Origin: JACJVV01 sp047602755
GTDB lineage: Archaea > Nanobdellota > Nanobdellia > Woesearchaeales > JACJVV01
Assembly (NCBI GenBank): GCA_047602755.1
Contig: JBLKOM010000010.1
Span: 1-38,621 of the forward strand
DNA length: 38,621 nt
Direction: 5' to 3'
The notes below the pieces were generated by a model. That model had not been told where the DNA came from. It saw only the letters and a list, made by a program, of their open reading frames with translations, and did not search any database. Below, piece after piece: positions 27,181 through 35,012 of this stretch; the first letter of the stretch is position 1, and every line of letters begins with the position of its first letter. Both the position numbers and the translations under genes were made by a program.

Positions 27181-27193
27181 GGAGCTGTGCTCC
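27181..27193 (-). promoter_or_regulatory. GC-rich hairpin abutting the VWA ribosome-binding site
   Basis: GGAGC-tgt-GCTCC forms a perfect 5-bp hairpin ending one base from the GGAGG ribosome site of the VWA gene. In such AT-rich DNA this is conspicuous. It could be an RNA-processing, stability or translational control element within the transcript. Confidence 0.4.
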
Positions 27194-27280
27194 AATCATT
27201 CCAAATAAATTTAATCATAATTGTAATCTTATCATTTAATTACAATCTAACCTTATCACATCATCATTATCATAACAATT

Positions 27281-28045
27281 TCATTCAACTGTTGACCTCC
27301 TCCCAAAAATATCATATCGCACATCAGAAAGTTTTCTGATTAAATCCTCTTTCTCCCATGATGTCCTATCATTGGGATTATATTTTACTAAGTCATCAAT
27401 GTAACCCATTAATTTTTTTGGAACATGAGATGGATATTCTTTTGCAATTGGATTACCACCTAGTGCATAAATCATAGTTAACCCTAATGAATACAAATCA
27501 GATTGAGGGATAGGTGGCTTTCCTTCAGTAATTTCTGGAGCAGCAAATACAGGCGTATAACCTTCAGGTTTTGTTTTTCTTGTTGGACGAAGACTAGCTA
27601 AACCATAATCAACCAATACTGCGTTATGGACCTTAGGCTGAACAATTATATTTGGAGGTTTTACATCACCATGAATTATTCCGTGATGATGCAGATAAGA
27701 TAATGCATTCAAAACTCGTTGAGATAACCAACATACATCCTCAGGATGAATAGATTTATGTTTCTTAACAGCGTCCTCTAAATTTTTACCTTCAATAAAA
27801 CTCATGGCCATTATATAGCTTCCATCATTAGCCCTAAAAAAGTCCCTCATTCCCGGTAAAGAATAATGCTGAATATTCCAAAGCAACTTTGCCTCATTCT
27901 TTAGCAATTTTGCATCTGAATCTGTTATGTTGATATTTTGTTTAAGACATGCAAATTCGTCAAGATAAATATGTCTTGCTTTGTATGTTCTTCCAAATCC
28001 TCCTTCACCAATTTGTTTTATCAATTCATAATTTCCTATTTTCAT
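27281..28045 (-). CDS. Hanks-type (eukaryotic-like) Ser/Thr protein kinase
   Basis: The 254-aa protein is a bare kinase domain. It has the glycine loop GEGGFGRTY (13-21), lysine K35 in FACLK, a candidate helix-C Glu at about 51, the catalytic loop HGDVKPPN (D127, with Gly replacing the HRD Arg), DYG (D146) instead of DFG, and APE. It should phosphorylate proteins, with regulation unlike RD kinases. There is no membrane anchor or sensor domain. I start at the ATG at 28045 because GGTGAT lies 6 nt upstream; the longer ORF from 28075 lacks one. It sits between the nadM-like gene and the VWA gene, so a NAD-linked signal or the VWA/GATase-like pair are candidate partners. Confidence 0.9.
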   Translation of the reverse strand: MKIGNYELIKQIGEGGFGRTYKARHIYLDEFACLKQNINITDSDAKLLKNEAKLLWNIQHYSLPGMRDFFRANDGSYIMAMSFIEGKNLEDAVKKHKSIHPEDVCWLSQRVLNALSYLHHHGIIHGDVKPPNIIVQPKVHNAVLVDYGLASLRPTRKTKPEGYTPVFAAPEITEGKPPIPQSDLYSLGLTMIYALGGNPIAKEYPSHVPKKLMGYIDDLVKYNPNDRTSWEKEDLIRKLSDVRYDIFGRRSTVE

Positions 28046-28104
28046 TATATCACCATATTGTTTTATTTTTTGCAAATATTCTATTTCTTTTTAAGATTGG
28101 AATT

Positions 28105-28719
28105 TTATTTTTCGTATGTATGTACACGCTCAGCATTAACATTTTCCTTCTCACGATAATCAGTATACACTGTATTTGCAAGTGTCTCAAGACCAAATTC
28201 ATTTCTGAATCTTATATCAAGTTGATTTTTTTTAATATAATCTCTAACTTCAACTGGTAACAATTTTTCCCATCCGTGATTAGTTGCTAAAGCATTTCTT
28301 ACCATTGTTCCTGAAATCATTACATGTTTCTCTTTTGGTATAAATTCATATGATACAATAATATCATATCTGTCTCGTAAAAGATCGGCTGAATATGGAT
28401 TTCCTGTTACAAATGCATCTATATCTCCCATTCTTGCAACAACTTCTTCAACCCATTTTTTTCCATCTTTGTGCTCTGGAATATGCGCATAATCATCAAT
28501 CGCAACAACAGAAAAATTGTGATATTTAGGATTAAGATATGCTTCAATCATTTCTTTAGTCTCATCAAAAGTAAAAGGATTCCTGAAATTATATTTATTT
28601 GAACTACCAACACCTATTACAACTTCATCTGCATTTATGCACATTTCATCAAGCATTACTGCTGCACCAAGATGCAGTGGCTTGAATCTTCCAATTACAC
28701 CTAACTTTTTATATTTCAT
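28105..28719 (-). CDS. nadM: NMN/NaMN adenylyltransferase-like protein (NadM type)
   Basis: The 204-aa protein belongs to the HIGH-motif nucleotidyltransferases and resembles archaeal NadM, which joins NMN or nicotinate mononucleotide to AMP. It has GRFKPLHLG (10-18), GVGSSNKYNFRNPFTFDE where NadM has GxGSAxxSHTxxNPFT, and the C-terminal ISGTMVR substrate motif (ISxTxxR). The second histidine of HxGH is alanine (A19), an unusual change. It extends about 30 residues beyond typical NadM of 170 aa. Its start overlaps the Nudix gene stop as ATGA. Position between NadE and the kinase supports the NAD role, but CTP- or other NTP-transferase activity is possible. Confidence 0.75.
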   Translation of the reverse strand: MKYKKLGVIGRFKPLHLGAAVMLDEMCINADEVVIGVGSSNKYNFRNPFTFDETKEMIEAYLNPKYHNFSVVAIDDYAHIPEHKDGKKWVEEVVARMGDIDAFVTGNPYSADLLRDRYDIIVSYEFIPKEKHVMISGTMVRNALATNHGWEKLLPVEVRDYIKKNQLDIRFRNEFGLETLANTVYTDYREKENVNAERVHTYEK

Positions 28720-29207
28720 ATTTTTTCCCTCATTATTTGTGATGACTGTTGATGATTATATCGTGCAAAATATTTATTGAGTATATCGGAATGATCAAAA
28801 ACAATTTTTTTCTGCTGAATCAATTGTTTTATCTCATCATGTGTAAGTAAGTAAACTCGTTTTGCATCATCACCTGCCTTAAGATTACCATATCCTTTTG
28901 CAGTATAAGCTACACTAATCATATGTGCACGAGGATCTCTGTCAGGATTAGATTTCACACAAAATGGTTCATCCTCATTCTCATGAATTATAAGTTCAAG
29001 TCCTGTCTCCTCACGTGCTTCTTTTCTAACATTATCTGCAAGACTAATTCCATACTCAGCAAAACCACCAGGTAATGCTAGACCATAAGGAGGATTTTTT
29101 CTCTCAATCAACACTATTCCTTTCTTTATTCCATTATCATATTCAATAATAACATCTGTTGTAGGGAATGGGTTTCTGAATTGTTTAATTTCTTCCATGT
29201 TAGGCAT
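28716..29207 (-). CDS. Nudix hydrolase, ADP-ribose pyrophosphatase-like
   Basis: The 163-aa protein has a Nudix box at 47-69 (GGFAEYG…KEAREETGL), complete except that the usual Arg of REUxEE is Lys. The later segment NPDRDPRAHMISV is typical of ADP-ribose and NAD-metabolite Nudix enzymes. It should split ADP-ribose to AMP and ribose-5-phosphate, or a related dinucleotide. I chose the ATG at 29207; GAGGTGA lies just before it, inside the end of nadE, and the stop of nadE is one base away. The GTG at 29216 would overlap that ribosome site. Its stop overlaps the nadM-like start. Confidence 0.88.
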   Translation of the reverse strand: MPNMEEIKQFRNPFPTTDVIIEYDNGIKKGIVLIERKNPPYGLALPGGFAEYGISLADNVRKEAREETGLELIIHENEDEPFCVKSNPDRDPRAHMISVAYTAKGYGNLKAGDDAKRVYLLTHDEIKQLIQQKKIVFDHSDILNKYFARYNHQQSSQIMREKI

Positions 29208-29208
29208 T

Positions 29209-31170
29209 TTATTCACCTCGTGGCTGATATGATTCCATAGCCAATACTTTAGTCTTCAATCTATCAAATGCTAATGTTGTTTGATAAGGCAATTGACTCT
29301 CACGAAGATCGTAACCAAAAGCAGTTTTACTTGTTATTATTGTAGGGCATGTTTGTATACGCTTGAATACATTTCGATGAAAACTTCTATCAAACCATTC
29401 TAAATCATCAACAAAAACTTTAGGATTATCAATTCCCCACCTAGTAATAAGTTCAGTATTTATACCAAGATTTTTTTCTAAGGTTCCATGTATATACCAT
29501 TCCAAAATATTCTCTGCTGTTTTTTTTCTATAATCCATATAAGCATCAAGAATAGCATCATGATACCCAAACTTCATTGGATCAACTTGCTTTTCTTTTA
29601 ATTCTGCACTTGGAAGTATTTGATCATCTCGAAATCTAAATAGCTCATCTGGAAGCATTGCTTCTGGAATAATTTCTTGCTTGAAAATTTTTTTATTCAT
29701 ATATCTTGCAAGCTCAAACACTTCTACCTTTGTAAGATCCATTATTGGAGCTATTGCACCGTTAACATCACCATATAATGTTGCATAACCTAGTGCAGCC
29801 TCTAACTTATTCCCATTATTTGTAAAAATAGCATTAAACTTCGCAGCAACATTTGAGATTAATGATGTACCTCTAATTTTTGCTTGAATATTCTCCATAT
29901 CAAATTCTTTTTTTCTAAAATCATCAGTAACACCTAAATAAGTATCAATCAAAGCTTGATTCATCTCAGCAAGTTCCTCAATAGGTATTTGCACATAAGT
30001 TATTCCTAATTTATCTGCAATTTCTTTTGCTGCTTTCTTTGTTTTAGCACTATTATATTTAGTTGGCAAATTAATTGCAAGAACATTATCAGGACCAACT
30101 GCATTAGCTAACAATGCTGCAACAACTGCGCTATCAACCCCACCACTTAATCCAATTACATAACGTGGCTGAACTGGCATTCCTAAAATATCCTTAACAA
30201 GCTGTATTCCTCTAATGAGAGCATTGTACTTTTCTGAGATTTTTGTTGTAAATTTTCTTTCAATTACTTTTTCTAAACTATTACTAGTATCAATCACTAA
30301 CAAATTTTCTCTATAAGCCTCATCAACCATAGCGGTAATTTCTGCATCTTTATCATATACTGTTGTACCACCATCAAATGTGACTATATTCTTTCCATTG
30401 TTTTGTGCACCTACACAATTAACATAAAAAAAAGGTTTAAAATCTAATCCTGCTTTTTCAACATCTTGTCTGACAAATTTTACTCTTCTATCTCTTGCTT
30501 GATTCTTACCATAAGTCCATGGTGAAGCTGATAAATTTACTATAGCTTCAGCTCCATTCATGATAAGATACTTTGTAGGATTAACTGCCTCACCATTTAC
30601 ACGATAATCTTCACACCATAAATCTTCACAAAGCTCAAAACCAATTGCTGTTTCTCTTCCATCAATTTCAATCATAAAAGGTTGTGTTGCCTGTTGTAAG
30701 CTGACATCATAGTCTTTTGCAATATCTTCTAATGATAAAAAATATCTTTCATCATCAAAAAATCTATAATTTGGAAGCAAAGTTTTAGGTTGTATACCTT
30801 GCGGTAGAAAATCTACATCATTAACTCTTTTGACAGCTTTTCCATTTTGAAAAACATAGACTGCATTATACTTCCTACTACGACCATCTTTATTAGGATG
30901 ATCTTCCTTTTCATCAACAAATACATTTCCATATGCTACAGCAATCCCAGTTGACGCTAGTCGTAATTCTTCATTAAACTCCATTAAATCTTTGCAATAG
31001 TTATCATCAAGCCATTTATCTCCTAAAAGATATCCTCCTACACACATTTCTGGAAATGCAATAAGATCTACCTTTTCCTTCTTTGCTCTATCAATCATAT
31101 TGAGCATAGTTTCAAGGTTTTTCTTTGGTTGACCTGGAAATACATCCATTTGAGCCAATGCAATCTTCAT
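29209..31170 (-). CDS. nadE: Glutamine-dependent NAD+ synthetase (NadE)
   Basis: The 653-aa enzyme amidates nicotinate adenine dinucleotide to NAD. Residues 1-300 are the nitrilase-type glutaminase with triad E41 (FPEMC), K129 (PKTLLPNY) and C181 (ELCEDLW). Residues 310-653 are the synthetase with the PP-loop SGGVDS (342-347). Length and two-domain layout match long glutamine-dependent forms. GGAGG lies before the ATG. The pncA stop is 10 nt upstream and the Nudix start 2 nt downstream, so the genes form one operon. It completes the Preiss-Handler route together with the flanking pncA, pncB and nadM-like genes. Confidence 0.97.
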   Translation of the reverse strand: MKIALAQMDVFPGQPKKNLETMLNMIDRAKKEKVDLIAFPEMCVGGYLLGDKWLDDNYCKDLMEFNEELRLASTGIAVAYGNVFVDEKEDHPNKDGRSRKYNAVYVFQNGKAVKRVNDVDFLPQGIQPKTLLPNYRFFDDERYFLSLEDIAKDYDVSLQQATQPFMIEIDGRETAIGFELCEDLWCEDYRVNGEAVNPTKYLIMNGAEAIVNLSASPWTYGKNQARDRRVKFVRQDVEKAGLDFKPFFYVNCVGAQNNGKNIVTFDGGTTVYDKDAEITAMVDEAYRENLLVIDTSNSLEKVIERKFTTKISEKYNALIRGIQLVKDILGMPVQPRYVIGLSGGVDSAVVAALLANAVGPDNVLAINLPTKYNSAKTKKAAKEIADKLGITYVQIPIEELAEMNQALIDTYLGVTDDFRKKEFDMENIQAKIRGTSLISNVAAKFNAIFTNNGNKLEAALGYATLYGDVNGAIAPIMDLTKVEVFELARYMNKKIFKQEIIPEAMLPDELFRFRDDQILPSAELKEKQVDPMKFGYHDAILDAYMDYRKKTAENILEWYIHGTLEKNLGINTELITRWGIDNPKVFVDDLEWFDRSFHRNVFKRIQTCPTIITSKTAFGYDLRESQLPYQTTLAFDRLKTKVLAMESYQPRGE

Positions 31171-31180
31171 TTTTTTCCTC

Positions 31181-31819
31181 CTATTTTAAGTATTTTACAA
31201 CATCATCAGTCTTAACAAACTTAACACCTGCAGCTTTCCACTTCTCAAGTGTCACTTCAAGAGGTAAATGAGGCAATTCTTTCATAGCATCAACAACTGC
31301 ATAAACTTCTCTTCCACGTTCTACATTTCCCATAACTGCAAAATCATTACATACATTTGTTGCAACACCATAAACTATAACACGCTCTGGTGCAACTGCA
31401 TCAACTACCCTATCAGCAACTGGGTTGCCAGTAAATATGTCAAATTTATTTTTGTATAACACTAAATTTCTTGCAGTCTTAACTTTCTCAAGATCATACT
31501 GAGGATTCCTGCAATCAACAACATAAGGATTTTCTGGATTAGTAGCAGGAATATATTGTGCCCCTTTTGTTCCAGCTTCACAATGCATTGGAAATGTATT
31601 AACGAAATCAGGATTATCATCATTTATTTCTACATCACCATACACGTGCCAGTCTGCGGTATTCACAACTTGCAAACCTTCACGTGCTGCAAGTCTTGTA
31701 AGTTTTTCCAGATTCCCTTCAATTTCTCTTGCATCTTGAACAGGTAATCTTCCCTTATGCGTTTCATCATTTCTCATAAAATCGTATTGTGTATCAACAT
31801 TCCAAAATACAGTTTTCAT
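31181..31819 (-). CDS. pncA: Nicotinamidase (PncA, isochorismatase family)
   Basis: The 212-aa enzyme hydrolyses nicotinamide to nicotinate and ammonia. The cysteine hydrolase triad is D9 (NVDTQYDF), K125 (NKFDIF) and C157 (GVATNVCNDF). ADWHVYGD (55-62) supplies metal ligands, and FPMHCEAGTKGA (76-87) is the typical nicotinamidase loop. The strong GGAGGTAG ribosome site lies in the end of the 36-aa gene that stops one base before this ATG. It feeds nicotinate to PncB. Other isochorismatase-family activities are unlikely given the context. Confidence 0.95.
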   Translation of the reverse strand: MKTVFWNVDTQYDFMRNDETHKGRLPVQDAREIEGNLEKLTRLAAREGLQVVNTADWHVYGDVEINDDNPDFVNTFPMHCEAGTKGAQYIPATNPENPYVVDCRNPQYDLEKVKTARNLVLYKNKFDIFTGNPVADRVVDAVAPERVIVYGVATNVCNDFAVMGNVERGREVYAVVDAMKELPHLPLEVTLEKWKAAGVKFVKTDDVVKYLK

Positions 31820-31820
31820 T

Positions 31821-31931
31821 TTAGACTACCTCCAATTTTCTTTCTTTGTGCTGAACTATCATAGCAAAATCAAAATCACCTGCTACACCCCTAACTTTTC
31901 CTAATTGTAATCTTTCCTGTTTGAATTCCAT
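31821..31931 (-). CDS. 36-aa protein directly preceding pncA
   Basis: A 36-codon ORF beginning MEFKQERLQLGKVRGVAG and ending HKERKLEVV has a strong GGAGGAAT ribosome site 6 nt before its ATG. Its stop lies one base before the pncA start, and its last codons contain the pncA ribosome site. This layout, identical to that of its larger neighbours, argues for real translation. There is no recognised family; it is soluble, with basic ends and a hydrophobic DFDFAMIV core. It may be a small partner of the NAD enzymes or a leader cistron that couples translation of pncA. Confidence 0.6.
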   Translation of the reverse strand: MEFKQERLQLGKVRGVAGDFDFAMIVQHKERKLEVV

Positions 31932-32050
31932 TTTTTATTCCTCCATTTGCAGACTTCCGTCTAATATTATCTAATCAAAGCATTTTCAAAGCATACAAAA
32001 AATAAAAAAACAAAATCACAAAACAAAATAGCAATTCCAATTATTGATTA

Positions 32051-32245
32051 CTATCTTGCAGCAACTTGGATTATATGATATTCTGCCTTAAGATAAGGAG
32101 ACATAGGCAAATCTATAATCACAATCTCAAGTGCTTTATTGCCTTCATTATTCCAATGCCTCCTTTCCTGTATAAGGAAATGGAGGTATCCATCATCATC
32201 AAAATAATGAGTTGTGGCTGGTTGTGTTGTAACAACTGCATTCAT
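32051..32245 (-). CDS. 64-aa protein of the NAD operon
   Basis: The protein opens MNAVVTTQPATTHYFDDDG and looks beta-rich (HFLIQERRHW, ALEIVIIDLP), ending YHIIQVAAR. A strong GGAGGT site lies 7 nt before the ATG at 32245; a start nine codons earlier lacks one. No family is recognised. It lies between pncB and pncA on the same strand, about 95 nt after the pncB stop and downstream of a NrtR-like site, so it may be the first gene of a second regulated transcription unit. Confidence 0.65.
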   Translation of the reverse strand: MNAVVTTQPATTHYFDDDGYLHFLIQERRHWNNEGNKALEIVIIDLPMSPYLKAEYHIIQVAAR

Positions 32246-32321
32246 TTTTTTACCTCCATTGTTTTTATGCAAACTAACTTTTGCACAAGCAATTTGTATT
32301 TTGTATAGGTGTTTATATTTG

Positions 32322-32336
32322 TGTGTTTTTTAAACT
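32322..32336 (-). promoter_or_regulatory. Candidate internal NrtR-like operator
   Basis: The plus strand reads TGTGTTTTTTAAACT, 14 of 15 matches to the nrtR-proximal site (TGTGTTTTTTACACT). It sits 3 bp after the pncB stop and 77 bp before the 64-aa gene, with AAATATAAAC adjacent. It could control a secondary promoter for the pncA-nadE part. The T-run lowers its specificity. Confidence 0.4.
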
Positions 32337-32339
32337 ATC

Positions 32340-33692
32340 TTAATGCTGAACAAAATCTTGGGTTAATTGATTAACTAAATTGTTTAAACCAATGCTAGTT
32401 TGAACATTGTAAAATCCCTTAGCTTTTGTCAATCGTATTTCTTCAGGTAATTTTGAAACTTCTTCTAAGCAATATTGTCTAGTTTGCTCAAGAGTAGCTT
32501 TCTCTCTTACGCGTATACCATCCTTCACAACTTGCTCAAGTAAAGGAGTTCCATCAATTTCCTCACCATCAAGTGCAAGTATATCTTTTACATATTTTCC
32601 ATCAAATTCTTGTCGATATATTTGTTTTTTACCAGGATAAGTTCGTTTCCCTGGAGCTAATTTTATTTTAGCACCGTCACCATCCTCAACAAGTTTGTAA
32701 ACACCACTTATTGCTGCAACAGGTTTTGCTGTTATCATCTCTGTTCCTACACCATAAAGTGTTGTCTTTGTACCATCATCATTCATATTATCTATTTTAT
32801 ATTCATTTAAGTCATTACTTGCTGCAATCTTAACATAATTAAGTCCTTGCTCATCAAGTATTACTCGAACCTTTTTTGACAGCTCTGCCAAATCACCACT
32901 GTCAAGTCTTACTGCACCTAATTGCTTTCCTCTTTGCTCTAATTCTTTTCCTACTTTAGCAGCATTTCGTGCACCTTGCTCTGTGTCATAAGTATCTATC
33001 AATAATGTTGGCTTATTTGGAAATGTTTTTGCATATGCTCTAAACGCTTCTAATTCTGTTGGAAAACTCATTACAAAGCTATGTGCGTGAGTTCCACTGA
33101 TTGGTATTCTATATTCTTTCCCAGCTTTAACATTACTTGTTGCTATTGCACCACCTATATAAGCTGCTCTTGATCCTTTCATTGCTGCATCTTCTTCTTG
33201 AGCTCTTCTTAAACCAAAATCAACAACAACTGCATCGTTATTCCCTCTTTTTGCAGCATTAACAACACGATTAGCTTTTGTTGCTATCATGGTCTGAAAA
33301 TTCACCATATTTAATAATGCAGTTTCAACAAACTGAGCTTCCATTCTATTTCCAGTAACTCTTACAAGAGGAGTATTAGGGAAAACGGGTGTTCCTTCTT
33401 TTACGGCATATACATCACCAGTAAACTTAAAATTGACTAAAGTTTGAAGAAATTCTTCTTCAAATATGTTTTGCTCACGTAAATATTTTATATCATCTTC
33501 AGCAAATTCAATATTAGTAACATAATCTACTACATCTTCTATACCATTTGCTATGAAATAACCCCAATCTTTTGGTAATTTTCTTATGAATAAATCAAAT
33601 GTTGCTACATCATTCTTTTGATTATCAAAATATGCGGCATTCATAGTCAATTGATACAAATCAGTTAACATTGTTTTATTTGTATTATTCAT
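32340..33692 (-). CDS. pncB: Nicotinate phosphoribosyltransferase (PncB/NAPRTase)
   Basis: The 450-aa enzyme makes nicotinate mononucleotide from nicotinate and PRPP. Signatures are TDLYQLTM (10-17), FGLRRAQ, SGTHAHSFVM with the catalytic-type histidine, LIDTYDTE, AVRLDSGDL and YGVGTEM, which line the PRPP and base site. The length is close to the usual 440-490. GAGGTA lies 6 nt before the ATG. It starts 3 nt after the 83-aa gene, so the two are cotranscribed from the promoter at about 34205 that carries a NrtR-type palindrome. Confidence 0.96.
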   Translation of the reverse strand: MNNTNKTMLTDLYQLTMNAAYFDNQKNDVATFDLFIRKLPKDWGYFIANGIEDVVDYVTNIEFAEDDIKYLREQNIFEEEFLQTLVNFKFTGDVYAVKEGTPVFPNTPLVRVTGNRMEAQFVETALLNMVNFQTMIATKANRVVNAAKRGNNDAVVVDFGLRRAQEEDAAMKGSRAAYIGGAIATSNVKAGKEYRIPISGTHAHSFVMSFPTELEAFRAYAKTFPNKPTLLIDTYDTEQGARNAAKVGKELEQRGKQLGAVRLDSGDLAELSKKVRVILDEQGLNYVKIAASNDLNEYKIDNMNDDGTKTTLYGVGTEMITAKPVAAISGVYKLVEDGDGAKIKLAPGKRTYPGKKQIYRQEFDGKYVKDILALDGEEIDGTPLLEQVVKDGIRVREKATLEQTRQYCLEEVSKLPEEIRLTKAKGFYNVQTSIGLNNLVNQLTQDFVQH

Positions 33693-33695
33693 TTT

Positions 33696-33947
33696 TTACC
33701 TCTGTAATAGTCTATCTAACTCTTTTAATCTTGCTTCTAAATCTTTTTTTTCAATCTTTAATTTAGCACGCTCAGGTATCATACTAGGCGTTATGTGAAT
33801 CACTTCAATCTTAGTCAAACGCAAATTGTAGGACTTACGATCTTCATAGTAATTCTCGATATCAACTTTATCCCCAGTTGCATAGCCTAAAGTTTCCATT
33901 GAACGTCCTTCACAATCAGCTTCAGTTGTAACCTTGTATATATCCAT
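33696..33947 (-). CDS. 83-aa coiled-coil protein at the head of the pncB operon
   Basis: I chose the ATG at 33947 because GGTGAT lies just before it; the longer frame from 34076 has unconvincing low-complexity content. The protein begins MDIYKVTTEADCEGRSMETLG, has a small beta-like region to residue 55 and ends in a charged helix (55-83, KLKIEKKDLEARLKELDRLL) likely to form a coiled coil. No family is recognised. It is followed by pncB after 3 nt. It may be an accessory subunit of the NAD enzymes; no catalytic motif is seen. Confidence 0.65.
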   Translation of the reverse strand: MDIYKVTTEADCEGRSMETLGYATGDKVDIENYYEDRKSYNLRLTKIEVIHITPSMIPERAKLKIEKKDLEARLKELDRLLQR

Positions 33948-34124
33948 ATCAATCACCTTTCTTAGCATTTGATGGTGGCCATGATAATAGCAATCATTGA
34001 GGGTTAATTTGGGAGGTGTTAGATGAATGACCACACAAATGCTTTTGTTTTGGATAAAGTAAGTAATCATGATCATTCGTTATTGTTTTAATCATAATTT
34101 CAGTTTTTTAGTAGTTAAAGTTAT

Positions 34125-34139
34125 TGTCTTTTTTACACT
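34125..34139 (-). promoter_or_regulatory. Second NrtR-like site in the pncB leader
   Basis: TGTCTTTTTTACACT differs by one base from the nrtR-proximal site TGTGTTTTTTACACT. Its TTACACTTA part (34133-34141) is also the exact inverse of TAAGTGTAA at 34184-34192 in the primary operator. A two-site arrangement about 50 bp apart could allow looping or cooperative binding. Confidence 0.45.
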
Positions 34140-34157
34140 TACTGTCTCCAAAAATAA

Positions 34158-34180
34158 GTCTGATGGTTTTAACATCAGAC
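34158..34180 (-). promoter_or_regulatory. Perfect 8-bp hairpin at the expected transcript 5' end
   Basis: GTCTGATG-gttttaa-CATCAGAC is a perfect stem with a 7-nt loop, located exactly between the two NrtR-like sites and at the predicted start of the message. It may stabilise the RNA 5' end or be an additional protein site. Confidence 0.5.
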
Positions 34181-34185
34181 CTATA

Positions 34186-34212
34186 AGTGTAAATGTTACA
34201 CTAATATATAAA
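34186..34212 (-). promoter_or_regulatory. Promoter and palindromic NrtR-type operator of the pncB operon
   Basis: AGTGTAA-atg-TTACACT (34186-34202) is a perfect 7-bp inverted repeat directly abutting TAATATATAAA (34202-34212), the TATA box read on the minus strand. AGTGTAA followed at the same distance by TAATATATAAA recurs at nrtR. A repressor here would block polymerase loading just downstream of TBP. Confidence 0.65.
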
Positions 34213-34300
34213 TATTATTGTAATCTAGAATATTTATTTATAAAGAAAACAAAGATTTGTTAAAATCAGAAAAATTAGTTTATAAACAAATTATAAAAAT

Positions 34301-34320
34301 AGAATTAAATAGAATTAAAT
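34301..34320. repeat. Tandem 10-bp duplication
   Basis: AGAATTAAAT occurs twice in direct succession just past the nrtR stop. It is probably a simple slippage duplication with no assigned role. Confidence 0.4.
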
Positions 34321-34328
34321 CAATCTAA

Positions 34329-35012
34329 TTACATCATAACATAAATTTTGTCTTTCATTGTTTCATATTTTTTGGTTTTAAAGCAAAAAAGCTGCGCAGG
34401 CCTATGTGCACCTTCTGTTTTTAATTCATTTAAAGGACGTAATATTCCTAAATAATCAATTCTTTTACGAAAATTACGCTTATCAAGATTTTTATCAAGA
34501 ACAATTTCATAAGCTTTTTGAAGTTCAGTAAGTGTAAATTTAGAAGGCATTAATTGATTTGCAATATTAGTAGTTTGTATTTCTAGACGTAACTGTTGTA
34601 AAGCATCTTTAATTATCGATTCATGATCAAATGCCAGTTTTGGTAATTCATATACTGAATGCCATTTAGCAAGATCTGCATCATGACTTGCATGCAATTC
34701 AATAATACTCGAATCAGTTAATGCTAAAAATGGAATTGTTAAAACTCTACCTCGTGGATCACGATCTGGTTTTGCATAAATTTTTAGTGGTTTTAAATAA
34801 ATATTATTAACGCCAGTTTCATCTCTTAACTCACGCTGACATGCAGAATAAATATCTTCATCAATTTCTACAAAACCTCCTGGGAGAGCAAAACTACCTT
34901 TAAATGGAGCTTGTCCACGTTTTATCAAAAGTATTTTTAGTTGTTCTTTCATTATAGTAAAAACTACAGCATCTGCAGTTACATAAAAGATATCTTTCTT
35001 AAATCCCATCAT
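34329..35012 (-). CDS. nrtR: NrtR-family Nudix-winged-helix regulator of NAD metabolism
   Basis: The 227-aa protein has an N-terminal Nudix domain (about 8-145, box at 45-67) and a C-terminal winged helix (about 155-215). The C-terminal sequence FTLTELQKAYE…NFRKRIDYLGIL…RPAQLF is diagnostic of NrtR, a repressor that leaves DNA on binding ADP-ribose. In the Nudix box one of the catalytic glutamates is Asp (RELRDETG), in keeping with reduced hydrolysis in regulators. ATGATG starts it 22 bp from the TATA centre, so its message is probably leaderless, with the operator between TATA and ATG. It lies upstream of the pncB operon and divergent from the ADP-ribosylglycohydrolase gene. Confidence 0.9.
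   Translation of the reverse strand: MMGFKKDIFYVTADAVVFTIMKEQLKILLIKRGQAPFKGSFALPGGFVEIDEDIYSACQRELRDETGVNNIYLKPLKIYAKPDRDPRGRVLTIPFLALTDSSIIELHASHDADLAKWHSVYELPKLAFDHESIIKDALQQLRLEIQTTNIANQLMPSKFTLTELQKAYEIVLDKNLDKRNFRKRIDYLGILRPLNELKTEGAHRPAQLFCFKTKKYETMKDKIYVMM

Larger units (their letters stand above)
33948..34180 (-). promoter_or_regulatory. Long 5' leader of the pncB operon
   Basis: From the TATA at about 34207, transcription should start near 34181, giving a leader of about 230 nt, long for an archaeon whose other first genes look leaderless. Its 5' end is a perfect 8-bp hairpin (34158-34180). The transcript also carries CACCTCCC (complement of 34011-34018) and CCACC near 33975, which could pair with the GGTGAT ribosome site at the leader end. 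A cis-regulatory RNA is possible. I could not match it to the known NAD riboswitches by eye. Confidence 0.4.

Noticed and set aside
33948..34076. Longer start for the 83-aa protein at 34076
   Set aside because: The extension has no ribosome site, while GGTGAT precedes the ATG at 33947.
34069..34263. 64-codon plus-strand ORF between the pncB operon and nrtR
   Set aside because: It runs antisense through the promoter, hairpin and operator sites; composition is that of AT-rich non-coding DNA, and no ribosome site is seen.
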